64,000 nt of DNA from Candidatus Microbacterium colombiense (lineage in GTDB: Bacteria > Actinomycetota > Actinomycetes > Actinomycetales > Microbacteriaceae), in the NCBI GenBank assembly GCA_029203165.1, contig CP119308.1, positions 3,534,001-3,598,000 on the forward strand, given 5' to 3'. The position numbers and the translations under genes are program-made. Below, in pieces: positions 17,151 to 24,943 of this stretch (position 1 is its first letter; each line of letters opens with the position of its first letter). The notes under the pieces are model-generated. The model saw only the letters and a program-made list of their open reading frames with translations, made no database searches and was not told the DNA's origin.

Positions 17151-18551
17151 TCACCGAGGGCTCGAGATGATCCGCTCCAGCCGTTCGCGACGCACGCAGT
17201 TCTCGAATGCGAAGGCATCCGCGAGCGATTCCGCCTCGTCCGCGCTCACTCCGGTGAATGCGCGCGCGTAATCCCCCACCATCGCCTCCGCGAGCATCAC
17301 GTGACGCACGTGCCCGTGGATCCACCGCCGCGCACCCCAGGGGAACGGCGCGAAGTCGGGGAACTCGGTCTCGAACAGCCGCTCCAACGGCTCGAGCACG
17401 TCACGCACGCTGGCGTCGGTCGAGCCCCATGAGTCGACGCCGAGCCGGCTCTTCTTCTCCAGCACGGGTGCGATGCGACGCATGTAGTCCGAGTCCGGAT
17501 CGGTGCTGACCCCTCCCTGCAGTCCGATGTCCTTGTAGGTCCACAACGCCCAGCTGGCATCGTGACGCGCATAGATCTCGAGCTGATCCTCCAGCAGCTG
17601 ATAGCGCTGCTCATCCCGTGCTGGCTCCCCCGTGTACACCGGCCCGAACTCCCCGACCCAGATCGGGGTCCCCGTCTCGCGCATGTAGGCAGTGCGCTGC
17701 AGGAACGTCTGTTCGACCTTGTCGCGGTCGATGTACTGCCCTCTGCTCACCCCGGGATACGGACCACCGTCCGCGAACCCAGGAAGGGCGTAGTCGTGCG
17801 CCGTGTAGACGCAGTTCGGCAGCGGGTCACCGAGCTGGTCGAACTGCGTGGAGTAGCGGTTGCCGTCCAGGAACAGGATGTGGTCGGGATCGATCGCGCG
17901 GATCGCCGCCTCGAGTCGTCGATAGAACGGTCCGATCGTCGTCCCCTCGGCATCCCCCGGCTCGTTGATCGGGTTGTATCCCGCCACCCACGGATTACCG
18001 CGGTAGCGCTCGGCGATGCGCTCCCACAGGTGCACGACCCGGTCCTGGAACTGCCGCTGCGCCCAGAAATGCGCCCACTGGGTCGGGTTGTCGCTGTGCC
18101 AGTGCTGGTTCTGCGCGCCCGGCACGGCGTGCAGGTCGAGGATCGCGTAGATCCCGTGCCGAGCGCACGTCTCGACCGCGCGATCCAGCAGCACGAAGCC
18201 CTCCTCCTTCATGACGAACGGCTCGGCGTCGTCTTCGAAGTGTCGGTAGTTGAAGGGGATGCGCACGGAGTTCATGCCCAGGCTGCGCACGTGCGCAGCG
18301 TCGGCATCGGTGAAGAACACCGAGAGGAACCGAGAGAAGTACCTCTCGTACGCCTCGTCACCCAGCACCCGGCCCAGCGCTTTGCGATGCTGCGTCTCGG
18401 TGCCCGCGTACCCGGTGATGAAGTTCTCCATGTTCATCCACCCGCCGAGCCCGAACCCCCGCAGCAGCGTCGGGCGATCCCCGTTCAGGATGCGTGTGCC
18501 GTCGACACGAAGGACCGCAGCTGTCACCTCACCCGCATCCTGAAGTGTCAT
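17151..18551 (-). CDS. GH5-family glycoside hydrolase, cytoplasmic
   Basis: A 466-residue retaining hydrolase of glycoside hydrolase family 5. The acid/base Glu is in NPINEP near residue 205 and the nucleophile Glu is in VGEFG near 305; RIPFNYRHF and LDLHAVPGAQN are the usual barrel strands. There is no signal peptide, so it should act on imported oligosaccharides. An extra C-terminal helical segment of about 90 residues follows the barrel. Its start overlaps the GH51 stop by ATGA (18548-18551). I cannot assign the subfamily. Beta-xylosidic, beta-glucosidic or beta-mannosidic linkages are all possible; plant hemicellulose oligosaccharides fit the context. Confidence 0.82.
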   Translation of the reverse strand: MTLQDAGEVTAAVLRVDGTRILNGDRPTLLRGFGLGGWMNMENFITGYAGTETQHRKALGRVLGDEAYERYFSRFLSVFFTDADAAHVRSLGMNSVRIPFNYRHFEDDAEPFVMKEEGFVLLDRAVETCARHGIYAILDLHAVPGAQNQHWHSDNPTQWAHFWAQRQFQDRVVHLWERIAERYRGNPWVAGYNPINEPGDAEGTTIGPFYRRLEAAIRAIDPDHILFLDGNRYSTQFDQLGDPLPNCVYTAHDYALPGFADGGPYPGVSRGQYIDRDKVEQTFLQRTAYMRETGTPIWVGEFGPVYTGEPARDEQRYQLLEDQLEIYARHDASWALWTYKDIGLQGGVSTDPDSDYMRRIAPVLEKKSRLGVDSWGSTDASVRDVLEPLERLFETEFPDFAPFPWGARRWIHGHVRHVMLAEAMVGDYARAFTGVSADEAESLADAFAFENCVRRERLERIISSPR

Positions 18552-20059
18552 CGCACCGTTACCGCCGTCCACGAGACGGCGGGCAGGGTGATCGAGATCA
18601 CACCGCCGTCGACCTGCGCCGACGTGTTCTCCTGCATGCCCACGCGCTCCGGGTCATCGATCGTATTGCGCGCATGGATGTCGTCGTCCTGCAGGGTCTG
18701 AGCCGAGGTCACCGACACGGCGCCGAGCCGGCTCACGTCCACCTGCACAGTGACCTCTTCGGTCAGGCTGCGGTTCACGAGGAAGATCGCCGTGTCACCG
18801 CTCTCCTCATCGTGCGTGGCGACCGCGTCCACGAGAGACACGTCGCCGTAGGCCGAGGTCTCGTAGGTCGGTGCCTCGAGACGCACTTCCAGTGCACGTC
18901 CCCGTGCGAGACGGGAGGTGATCGCGAAGGGGAAGAAGGTCGTCTGACGCCAGGACTTGCCGTTCGGCTCGGTCATGATCGGGGCGATGACGTTCACCAG
19001 CTGCGCGAGGCTCGCGGCCGTCACCCGGTCGGCATGACGCAGCAGAGAGATCAGCAGGTTGCCGAACACGACCGCATCGATCACGGAATACGAGTCCTCG
19101 AGCAGGCGCGGAGCGATCGGCCAGTCGTTCGCGTCGGTGATCTTCTCGACGTCGTTGAAGCGCGACTGGTACCAGACATTCCACTCGTCGAACGAGATGT
19201 TGAGCGTCTTGTCGCTGCGCCGCAGCGCCTTCACGTGATCTGCCGTAGCCACGACAGCCTCGATGAACCGGTCCATGTCGACCGCGGATGCCAGGAAGCT
19301 CTCGTAATCGCCCCCCTTGGGCTCGTAGTACGCGTGGCAGGAGATGAAGTCGACCTCGTCGTAGGTCTCCTCCAGCACCACCCGCTCCCACTCGCCAAAC
19401 GTGGGCATCGACGCACTCGAGCTGCCGCAGGCCACGAGCTCGAGATCCGGGTCGATCATGCGCATCGCCCGCGCCGTCTTGACCGCCAGCCGGCCGTATT
19501 CGTGCGCGGTGGAGTGGCCGACCTGCCAGGGGCCGTCCATCTCGTTGCCCAGGCACCACATGCGCACGTTGTACGGGTCCTTCTTGCCGTTCGCGATGCG
19601 CTTCTCCGACCAGAACGTCCCGGAGGCGACGTTCGTGTACTCGAGCACATCGAGTGCCGACTCGATGCCGCGAGTACCGAGGTTCACGGCGTACATCAGC
19701 TCGCTGCCGATGCCGTCGGCCCAGCCGGCGAACTCGTCGAGACCGATCTCGTTGGTCTCGATCGAGTGCCAGGCCAGATCCAGTCGGCGGGGCCGCTCGG
19801 TGCGCGGCCCGACGCCATCCTCCCAGCGGTAGCCCGAGATGAAGTTCCCCCCGGGATAGCGGATCGTGGAGACCCCCAGCTCTTTGACCAACTCCTTGAC
19901 GTCGCCCCGGAAGCCGTCGGCATCGGCCGTCGCATGACCCGGCTCGTAGATCCCCCCGTAGACGCACCGTCCCAGGTGCTCGACGAACGATCCGAAGAGT
20001 CGTCTGTTGATGTCGCCGACAGTGAAGTGCGGGTCGATGGCGAGTCGTGCGTTGATCAT
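18548..20059 (-). CDS. abfA: GH51 alpha-L-arabinofuranosidase, intracellular
   Basis: A 503-residue family 51 enzyme that removes terminal alpha-L-arabinofuranosyl groups from oligosaccharides. The acid/base Glu is in LGNEMDGPW near residue 175 and the nucleophile Glu in SFDEWNVWYQ near 293; FGSFVEHLGRCVYGGIYEPGH at the N terminus is a strong family marker. There is no signal peptide. The ATG at 20059 is chosen because AAAGGTG lies just before it and the product then starts at the normal family N terminus. It follows the MalG-like permease by 58 bp, so imported arabino-oligosaccharides meet it in the cytoplasm. Confidence 0.93.
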   Translation of the reverse strand: MINARLAIDPHFTVGDINRRLFGSFVEHLGRCVYGGIYEPGHATADADGFRGDVKELVKELGVSTIRYPGGNFISGYRWEDGVGPRTERPRRLDLAWHSIETNEIGLDEFAGWADGIGSELMYAVNLGTRGIESALDVLEYTNVASGTFWSEKRIANGKKDPYNVRMWCLGNEMDGPWQVGHSTAHEYGRLAVKTARAMRMIDPDLELVACGSSSASMPTFGEWERVVLEETYDEVDFISCHAYYEPKGGDYESFLASAVDMDRFIEAVVATADHVKALRRSDKTLNISFDEWNVWYQSRFNDVEKITDANDWPIAPRLLEDSYSVIDAVVFGNLLISLLRHADRVTAASLAQLVNVIAPIMTEPNGKSWRQTTFFPFAITSRLARGRALEVRLEAPTYETSAYGDVSLVDAVATHDEESGDTAIFLVNRSLTEEVTVQVDVSRLGAVSVTSAQTLQDDDIHARNTIDDPERVGMQENTSAQVDGGVISITLPAVSWTAVTVR

Positions 20060-20117
20060 TTTCACCTTTACGTGGAGAGAATCTGCGTGGACAGAGCGGA
20101 GGTCGCCGCAGCAGGGG

Positions 20118-20996
20118 CTACTTGAGACTTCCGATGGAGAGCCCACCCTGCCAGTACTTCTGCAAGGTGAGGAACGCGATGACCAGGGGGATCACCGAGA
20201 CGAGAGAGCCGAGGATGATGATGCTCCACAGCGAGGTGCCGCCGGCGTTGTTGGCGGAAGCGATGCCCTGCCACATGCCGATTCCGACCGTGACGGGGAA
20301 GAGGCGGTTGTCGGACAGCATCGCCAGCGGCAGGAAGTAGTTGTTCCAGGAGGCCACGACCGAGAGCAGCAGGACTGTGACGATCGCGGGGCGCATGAGC
20401 GGGAGGGACACCTGCAGGAACGTCCGCATCTCCCCCGCGCCGTCCACGCGCGCCGCGTCCAGCAACTCGTCCGGCACGGCCTCGCGGGTGTAGATGTTCA
20501 TGAGGTACACCCCGAACGGGTTCAGCAGCGTCGGGAGGATCACGGCCCAGATCGTGTTCGTCAGCCCCAGCTGCGAGAACAGGATGAAGGTCGGGATGAC
20601 CAACGCGGTGGTGGGAACCATGACGGAGCCCAGCAGCACGGCGAAGCTGAAGCTGCGCCCCCGGAAGCGGAACTTCGCGAATCCGTAGCCCGCCATCACC
20701 GCGAGCACCGTGGCACCGATGCCGCCGACGAAGGCGTACAGTGCGGAGTTCAACATCCAGCGGGCGTAGATGCCGTTCTGGAAGCTGAACAGCTCGACCA
20801 GGTTCCCCCAGTAGTCGATGTCACCTGAGAACCACAGCGAGCTGCCCCCGCCGAAGAGCCCGGCGGCGTCCTTCGAACTGTTGACGATGACCCACCAGAA
20901 CGGGATCAGGAAGTACACGACCAGGAACCCGAGGAGGACCTGAAGAGGCAGGTGCCGGCGGCGCGCGGCGCGACCGGAGTCGGTGAGGGTCGTCAT
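20118..20996 (-). CDS. Oligosaccharide ABC transporter permease (MalG type)
   Basis: A 292-residue permease with six predicted helices and the EAA loop ELLDAARVDGAGEMRTFLQVSLPL near residue 195. A short basic N terminus precedes helix 1. The ATG at 20996 overlaps the MalF-type stop (ATGA, 20993-20996). A larger open frame continues upstream but only shadows the neighbouring permease. With the MalF-type and MalE-type proteins it forms a CUT1-class importer for di- or oligosaccharides. No ATPase gene is in this operon, so a shared MsmK/MsiK-type ATPase elsewhere is expected, as is common in actinobacteria. Confidence 0.88.
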   Translation of the reverse strand: MTTLTDSGRAARRRHLPLQVLLGFLVVYFLIPFWWVIVNSSKDAAGLFGGGSSLWFSGDIDYWGNLVELFSFQNGIYARWMLNSALYAFVGGIGATVLAVMAGYGFAKFRFRGRSFSFAVLLGSVMVPTTALVIPTFILFSQLGLTNTIWAVILPTLLNPFGVYLMNIYTREAVPDELLDAARVDGAGEMRTFLQVSLPLMRPAIVTVLLLSVVASWNNYFLPLAMLSDNRLFPVTVGIGMWQGIASANNAGGTSLWSIIILGSLVSVIPLVIAFLTLQKYWQGGLSIGSLK

Positions 20997-21934
20997 GACA
21001 GGAAGCTCCCGCGCTTTCGGGTGATGAACATGAAGAGGTAGACGCAGACGAACACGACGGCACCGAGGGCGAAGGAGATCGCCGAACCGTAGTTGTAGTT
21101 GGCCAGCGCGAAGGCCTGTTGATAGGCGTACATGTTCGGCGTGAGGTCGGACGGTATGGCTCCGGAAGCCAGATATCGCAGGATCTGCGGTTCGTTGAAG
21201 AATTGCAGCGTGCCGATCAGCGCGAACACCAGGATCAGCAGCAGAGCGGGCGCGATCAGCGGGATCTTGATGCGCAGGGTGATCTGCCATCCGCTCGCAC
21301 CGTCGATGCGCGCGGCTTCGTAGAGCGTCGGATCGATGCCCTGCAGTGCCGCGTAGATGATGATCATGTAGTACCCGGCCCACTGCCAGGTCACGATGTT
21401 GAGGAGCCCGAAGAAGATGAGGTCGCGGCTGAGCAGGTCCGGGCCGGCCATGCCGAAGATCCCGAAGATCTCGGCCATCGGCCCGAAGCTCTTGCTGTAC
21501 AGGAAACCCCACATCAGCGCGCCGATGACGGCGGGGATGGCGTAGGGCAGGAAGATCATGAGGCGCGAGAAGCGCGCGAAACGGCTCACCACGGCGTCGA
21601 GGATCAGCGCGACCCCGAGCGACACAGCCATCTGCAGCGGGATCAGGATCGCCGAGAACCCGATCACGAAGCGGATGCCGTCGAGGAAGTTCTGATCGGT
21701 GAAGGCCTTGACGTAGTTGTCGAACAGGACGAAGGTCGTCCCGCCGATCAGCTTCGTCTGGAACAGGCTCAGATAGAGCGCGTAGAGCAGCGGAGTGACG
21801 AGCAGCGCGAGGAAGACGATCGCGAATGGTGCGACGAACGCCCAGCCCACTCCGCCGCGGGCGGAGCCGCCGCGTCGACGCGGACTGCTGCTCTTCTTCG
21901 ATGTCTTCGGGCGAACCGCGATATCGACGGTCAT
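20993..21934 (-). CDS. Oligosaccharide ABC transporter permease (MalF type)
   Basis: A 313-residue CUT1 permease. A basic, Ser/Arg-rich N terminus of about 30 residues precedes six helices; the EAA loop TLYEAARIDGASGWQITLRIKIPL lies near residue 220. The ATG at 21934 has GGAG upstream at normal spacing. It follows the binding-protein gene by 77 bp, which contain a GC-rich hairpin, and is coupled to the next permease by ATGA. Confidence 0.88.
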   Translation of the reverse strand: MTVDIAVRPKTSKKSSSPRRRGGSARGGVGWAFVAPFAIVFLALLVTPLLYALYLSLFQTKLIGGTTFVLFDNYVKAFTDQNFLDGIRFVIGFSAILIPLQMAVSLGVALILDAVVSRFARFSRLMIFLPYAIPAVIGALMWGFLYSKSFGPMAEIFGIFGMAGPDLLSRDLIFFGLLNIVTWQWAGYYMIIIYAALQGIDPTLYEAARIDGASGWQITLRIKIPLIAPALLLILVFALIGTLQFFNEPQILRYLASGAIPSDLTPNMYAYQQAFALANYNYGSAISFALGAVVFVCVYLFMFITRKRGSFLS

Positions 21935-21966
21935 GGATGACTCCTGGATCTAGAGGGAGGGGAGGA

Positions 21967-22004
21967 CGCGGCGGGCCGCCCGAGTGTACGGACGACCCGC
22001 CGCG
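21967..22004 (-). terminator. Stem-loop between binding protein and permease genes
   Basis: CGCGGCGGG (21967-21975) pairs with CCCGCCGCG (21996-22004). It lies 8 bp after the MalE-type stop codon, where processing or partial termination would favour the binding protein. No T tract is present. Confidence 0.65.
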
Positions 22005-22011
22005 CGCAGGA

Positions 22012-23364
22012 TCACTTGACCGTGAAGCCCTGCTCTTCGGCGTACTTGACAACCGATTCCTGGAGCGCGTCAGCAGCTTCCGCGCCGGAGACGGACCCCT
22101 CGTTGATCGACGCGAGCTGCTCGTTGAAGGCGTCGAAATAGTACGCACCGAACGGCGTGTACGTCATACCCGTGTAGCCGTTGGCCGCCGGGACGTAGAC
22201 GTCCTTGTTCGCCAGTTGCCCGTCGAAGAACGGCACAGCGTAGTTCTCGAAGTCGGGTGAGTTGAGCGCGGCGAGGTTCAGCGGGAAGATGACCTGGTTC
22301 TGCCATCCGTCCGTGAGCGAGGCCTCGTCGGCGTAAACACCGAATGCGACCTTGGCCGCGAGCTCGGGGTTCTTCGCCTGGCTCGTGACGGAGAACGCGG
22401 AACCGCCCCAGTTGACATAGGTCGGGTCGGCAGAGTCCCATTGCGGCAGCGGAGCAGTAGCCCAGACACCGGCGTCCTCACCCTCGCCGACACCGGCACC
22501 CGTCAGGTACCCGGGAGCCCAGGCCGCCGAGATGTAGGTGGCATAGTCGCCGCCGATGACACCGGCGATGTACTCGGGAGTGAACTGGTCCTGCGTTCCG
22601 ACCAGACCCTTCTCCACCAGCCCGTCCCAGTAGTCGAGCACCTCCTTCGACGCGCTGTCGTTGAGGTTGATCGCGATCTTCTCGGGGTCGGCGGCGTCAT
22701 AGGTGAAGGGCTCAGCACCGTTCTGGTACTGCAGCGCCATCATGACGGCAGGAACGTTGGCGCCCAAGTCGCCGAAGAGCGGACCGCCGGCGTCCTTGAC
22801 CTTCTGCGCCGCGGCCTCGTACTCGGCCCAGGTGGTGGGAGGAGTGATGCCGTAGGTATCGAAGATGTCCTTGCGGTAGATCATGCCCATGGGGCCGCCG
22901 TCGACCGGGACGCCGTAGACCCCTTCTCCGACGGACACGTCCTTCCAGGCACCTTCGCTGTAGTCGGCCTTCACGTCTTCGTAGCCGAAGGAGGCGATGT
23001 CGACGATCGCATTCTGCACCTGGAAGGTGGGGATGCGGTCGGCCTCGATCATGACGACGTCCGGTGCGCCCGTACCGGCGGTGATGGCGGTCTGGAACTT
23101 GTCGTATTCATCGCCGCCCTGGCCGACGTTCGTCCAGCACACCTGGACGTCGTCGCTCGCCTTGTTGAAGTTGTCGACGACGAGCTCCATGTTCGGATAC
23201 CACGCCCACATCGTGACGACCGGAAGATCCTTCTTCTCGATCGTGTTGGTGCAGTTCGTGGCCTCGTTGCCGCCGCCCGCTTCGTCACCGCCGTCGGCGC
23301 ACGAGACGAGCCCGCCCGCGAGGACGAGAGTGAGTGCCGCAGCGAGAGCATGTTTCGTCTTCAC
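22012..23364 (-). CDS. Oligosaccharide-binding lipoprotein (MalE type)
   Basis: A 450-residue extracellular solute-binding protein, family 1. The lipoprotein signal ends at LVSC near residue 21, followed by a Gly/Glu/Asp linker. Features of the family are TAGTGAPDVVMIEADRIP near 85, GVPVDGGPMGMIYRKDIFDTYGI near 145 and PPTTWAEYEAAAQKV. The GTG at 23364 is preferred over an ATG 36 bp upstream because the signal peptide then begins properly (VKTKHALAAA) after AGGGAAACA. It is the first gene of the transporter/GH51/GH5/AldO operon, about 70 bp downstream of a double operator. Ligand inferred: arabino- or arabinoxylo-oligosaccharides. Confidence 0.88.
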   Translation of the reverse strand: MKTKHALAAALTLVLAGGLVSCADGGDEAGGGNEATNCTNTIEKKDLPVVTMWAWYPNMELVVDNFNKASDDVQVCWTNVGQGGDEYDKFQTAITAGTGAPDVVMIEADRIPTFQVQNAIVDIASFGYEDVKADYSEGAWKDVSVGEGVYGVPVDGGPMGMIYRKDIFDTYGITPPTTWAEYEAAAQKVKDAGGPLFGDLGANVPAVMMALQYQNGAEPFTYDAADPEKIAINLNDSASKEVLDYWDGLVEKGLVGTQDQFTPEYIAGVIGGDYATYISAAWAPGYLTGAGVGEGEDAGVWATAPLPQWDSADPTYVNWGGSAFSVTSQAKNPELAAKVAFGVYADEASLTDGWQNQVIFPLNLAALNSPDFENYAVPFFDGQLANKDVYVPAANGYTGMTYTPFGAYYFDAFNEQLASINEGSVSGAEAADALQESVVKYAEEQGFTVK

Positions 23365-23432
23365 TGTGTTTCCCTTCGGATACTGGACTTCATTGTTCAA
23401 TGCCCCACCCGGTCATCGGGACGCGAAGTGGT

Positions 23433-23470
23433 TAGGATTACAACGTTGTATTTCTAACGTTGTAATCCTA
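23433..23470. promoter_or_regulatory. Double LacI operator before the MalE operon
   Basis: A perfect 15 bp inverted repeat, TAGGATTACAACGTT (23433-23447) and its complement (23456-23470), 8 bp apart. It can be read as two overlapping TTACAACGTTGTAA-type sites centred 14 bp apart (23438-23451 and 23452-23465). The same motif appears upstream of the esterase at 33697. The LacI gene at 28686 is the likely partner. Confidence 0.8.
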
Positions 23471-23489
23471 CCGCAGGCGGTGCCTGCGG
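23471..23489 (-). terminator. Hairpin after the dehydrogenase operon
   Basis: CCGCAGGC (23471-23478) and GCCTGCGG (23482-23489) form a perfect 8 bp stem with a three-base loop, 37 bp past the 23526 stop codon. A 14 bp palindrome GCCGGTATACCGGC at 23506-23519 lies between them. Confidence 0.65.
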
Positions 23490-23525
23490 TGTCAACGGAG
23501 ACGAGGCCGGTATACCGGCATACGT

Positions 23526-24479
23526 CTAGTAATCAACAGGCGCGGGGCCGAGTTCGTCCAGCAGCTTCGCCATGGCGGCGTAGGCGCGGTCCCGGTAGGC
23601 GACCAGCTCCGCGCTGCGCTGCGGAGGAGTGGCGAGGAATCCGCTTCCGCTCTTGACGCCCAGGTCTCCCCGCGCCACCCGCTCGCGCAGGACCGACGGT
23701 TCGGCGAACCGGTCGGGGTACGCCTCGCCCAGCGAGCCGTAGCAGAACTCGTACACGTCGAGGCCTGCGATGTCGGCGATCGCGAACGGCCCGAAGAAGG
23801 GCAGCCGGAAGCCGAACGTCGTGCGCGCGATCGCGTCCACGGATTCAGCGGAAGCCACGCCCTCCTCGACCAGACGCGCCGCCTCAGTGAACAGCGCATA
23901 CTGAAGCCGGTTCAAGATGAAGCCGGTGACGTCGGGAACCTCGACCCCCTGCTTGCCGCACTCCGCGAGCAACGCGATCATGCGCGTCACCACGGGTGCG
24001 TCCGTCCCCGCGTGCGGGATCACCTCCACGCCGGGGATGAACGTCGCCGGGTTGCTGAAGTGCACCCCGAGAAAGCGCTCCGGTCGCTCCACGGCCTCGG
24101 CGAGCGAGGCGATCGAGATGGTCGAGGTGTTGCTGCCGATCACGGCCGCAGCCGGCGCCGCAGCGCTGATCCGGCGCAGGGTGTCGTGCTTCACGGACAG
24201 GATCTCGGGCACGGCCTCTTCGATGATGTCGGCGTCCGTCACGGCATCCTCGATGCTGGCGGCTGCCCGCACGGCATCGTCGATGCGCGCGGTCGCTCCC
24301 GCAGGGAACAGCCCCTGCTTCTCGAACTGCTCGGCTTCACGGACGATGCGCGCGCGACTCTCCGCCGCGCGCTCCGCCGTCACATCGGCCAGCATGACCT
24401 CCCGACCGGAAAGGGCGATCACCTGGGCGATTCCTCCCCCCATGTAGCCGGACCCCACCACGGCGACGCGTTCGCTCAT
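23526..24479 (-). CDS. 3-hydroxyacyl-CoA dehydrogenase-family oxidoreductase
   Basis: A 317-residue NAD-dependent dehydrogenase. The Rossmann loop VGSGYMGGGIAQ is near residue 8, SNTSTISI near 112, the catalytic His in GVHFSNPA near 135, and a C-terminal helical domain begins near 180. The family includes fatty-acid enzymes but also L-gulonate 3-dehydrogenase and other sugar-acid dehydrogenases. As the last gene of an ATGA-coupled operon with a DhaKL-type kinase, RpiB and a TIM-barrel isomerase, a sugar or sugar-acid substrate is more likely than an acyl-CoA. The start overlaps the RpiB stop at 24476-24479. Exact substrate unknown. Confidence 0.75.
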   Translation of the reverse strand: MSERVAVVGSGYMGGGIAQVIALSGREVMLADVTAERAAESRARIVREAEQFEKQGLFPAGATARIDDAVRAAASIEDAVTDADIIEEAVPEILSVKHDTLRRISAAAPAAAVIGSNTSTISIASLAEAVERPERFLGVHFSNPATFIPGVEVIPHAGTDAPVVTRMIALLAECGKQGVEVPDVTGFILNRLQYALFTEAARLVEEGVASAESVDAIARTTFGFRLPFFGPFAIADIAGLDVYEFCYGSLGEAYPDRFAEPSVLRERVARGDLGVKSGSGFLATPPQRSAELVAYRDRAYAAMAKLLDELGPAPVDY

Positions 24480-24943
24480 GCCGACTCCTCCTTCTCCAGC
24501 TGATCGATCAGCTCCACCTTGGCCGAAGATGCCGACTGCGGGTCGAACGTCAGTCCCAGCCATTCGTCCACCAACGTCTTCGCCAGCTCCGGTCCGATGA
24601 CCCGCGCACCCAGCGCGAGTACCTGCGCATTGTTGCTGAGCACCGAACGGGCGACCGAGTAGCCGTCGTGCGCCGTCACCGCGCGCACGCCGCGCACCTT
24701 GTTCGCGGCGATCGCCATCCCCAAGCCCGTGCCGCACACCAGCAGGGCCCGGTCGGCTCGCCCTTCCGCGACCATCCTCGCCGCCTCGGAGGCGACCCGC
24801 GGGTAGGGCGTGTGGCCGTCCACATCCACCCCGACGTCGACCACACTCTCCACGCGGGAGTCGGTCTCCAGCAGATCTCGCAGGACCTCCTTGTACGCGT
24901 ACCCCGCGTCATCCGCGCCGATGACGATGTTCCAGCCGCTCAC
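24476..24943 (-). CDS. rpiB: RpiB/LacAB-family sugar-phosphate isomerase
   Basis: A 155-residue isomerase of the ribose-5-phosphate isomerase B family, slightly shorter than many. GADDAGYAYKEVLRD at the N terminus and LLVCGTGLGMAIAANKVRGVRAVTAHD near residue 70 carry the active-site Cys and the conserved GTG..I..NK segment. Known family roles include ribose 5-phosphate, allose 6-phosphate and D-erythrulose 4-phosphate isomerisation. Beside a dihydroxyacetone-kinase-like gene, the last role (as EryI/DerI in mycobacteria and Brucella) is the best guess. It is coupled to both neighbours by four-base overlaps. Confidence 0.85.
   Translation of the reverse strand: MSGWNIVIGADDAGYAYKEVLRDLLETDSRVESVVDVGVDVDGHTPYPRVASEAARMVAEGRADRALLVCGTGLGMAIAANKVRGVRAVTAHDGYSVARSVLSNNAQVLALGARVIGPELAKTLVDEWLGLTFDPQSASSAKVELIDQLEKEESA

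Noticed and set aside
20118..22148. 676-codon frame across both MalFG permeases
   Set aside because: The upstream part is an off-frame reading of the MalF-type gene. The real MalG-type gene begins at 20996 with ATGA coupling.
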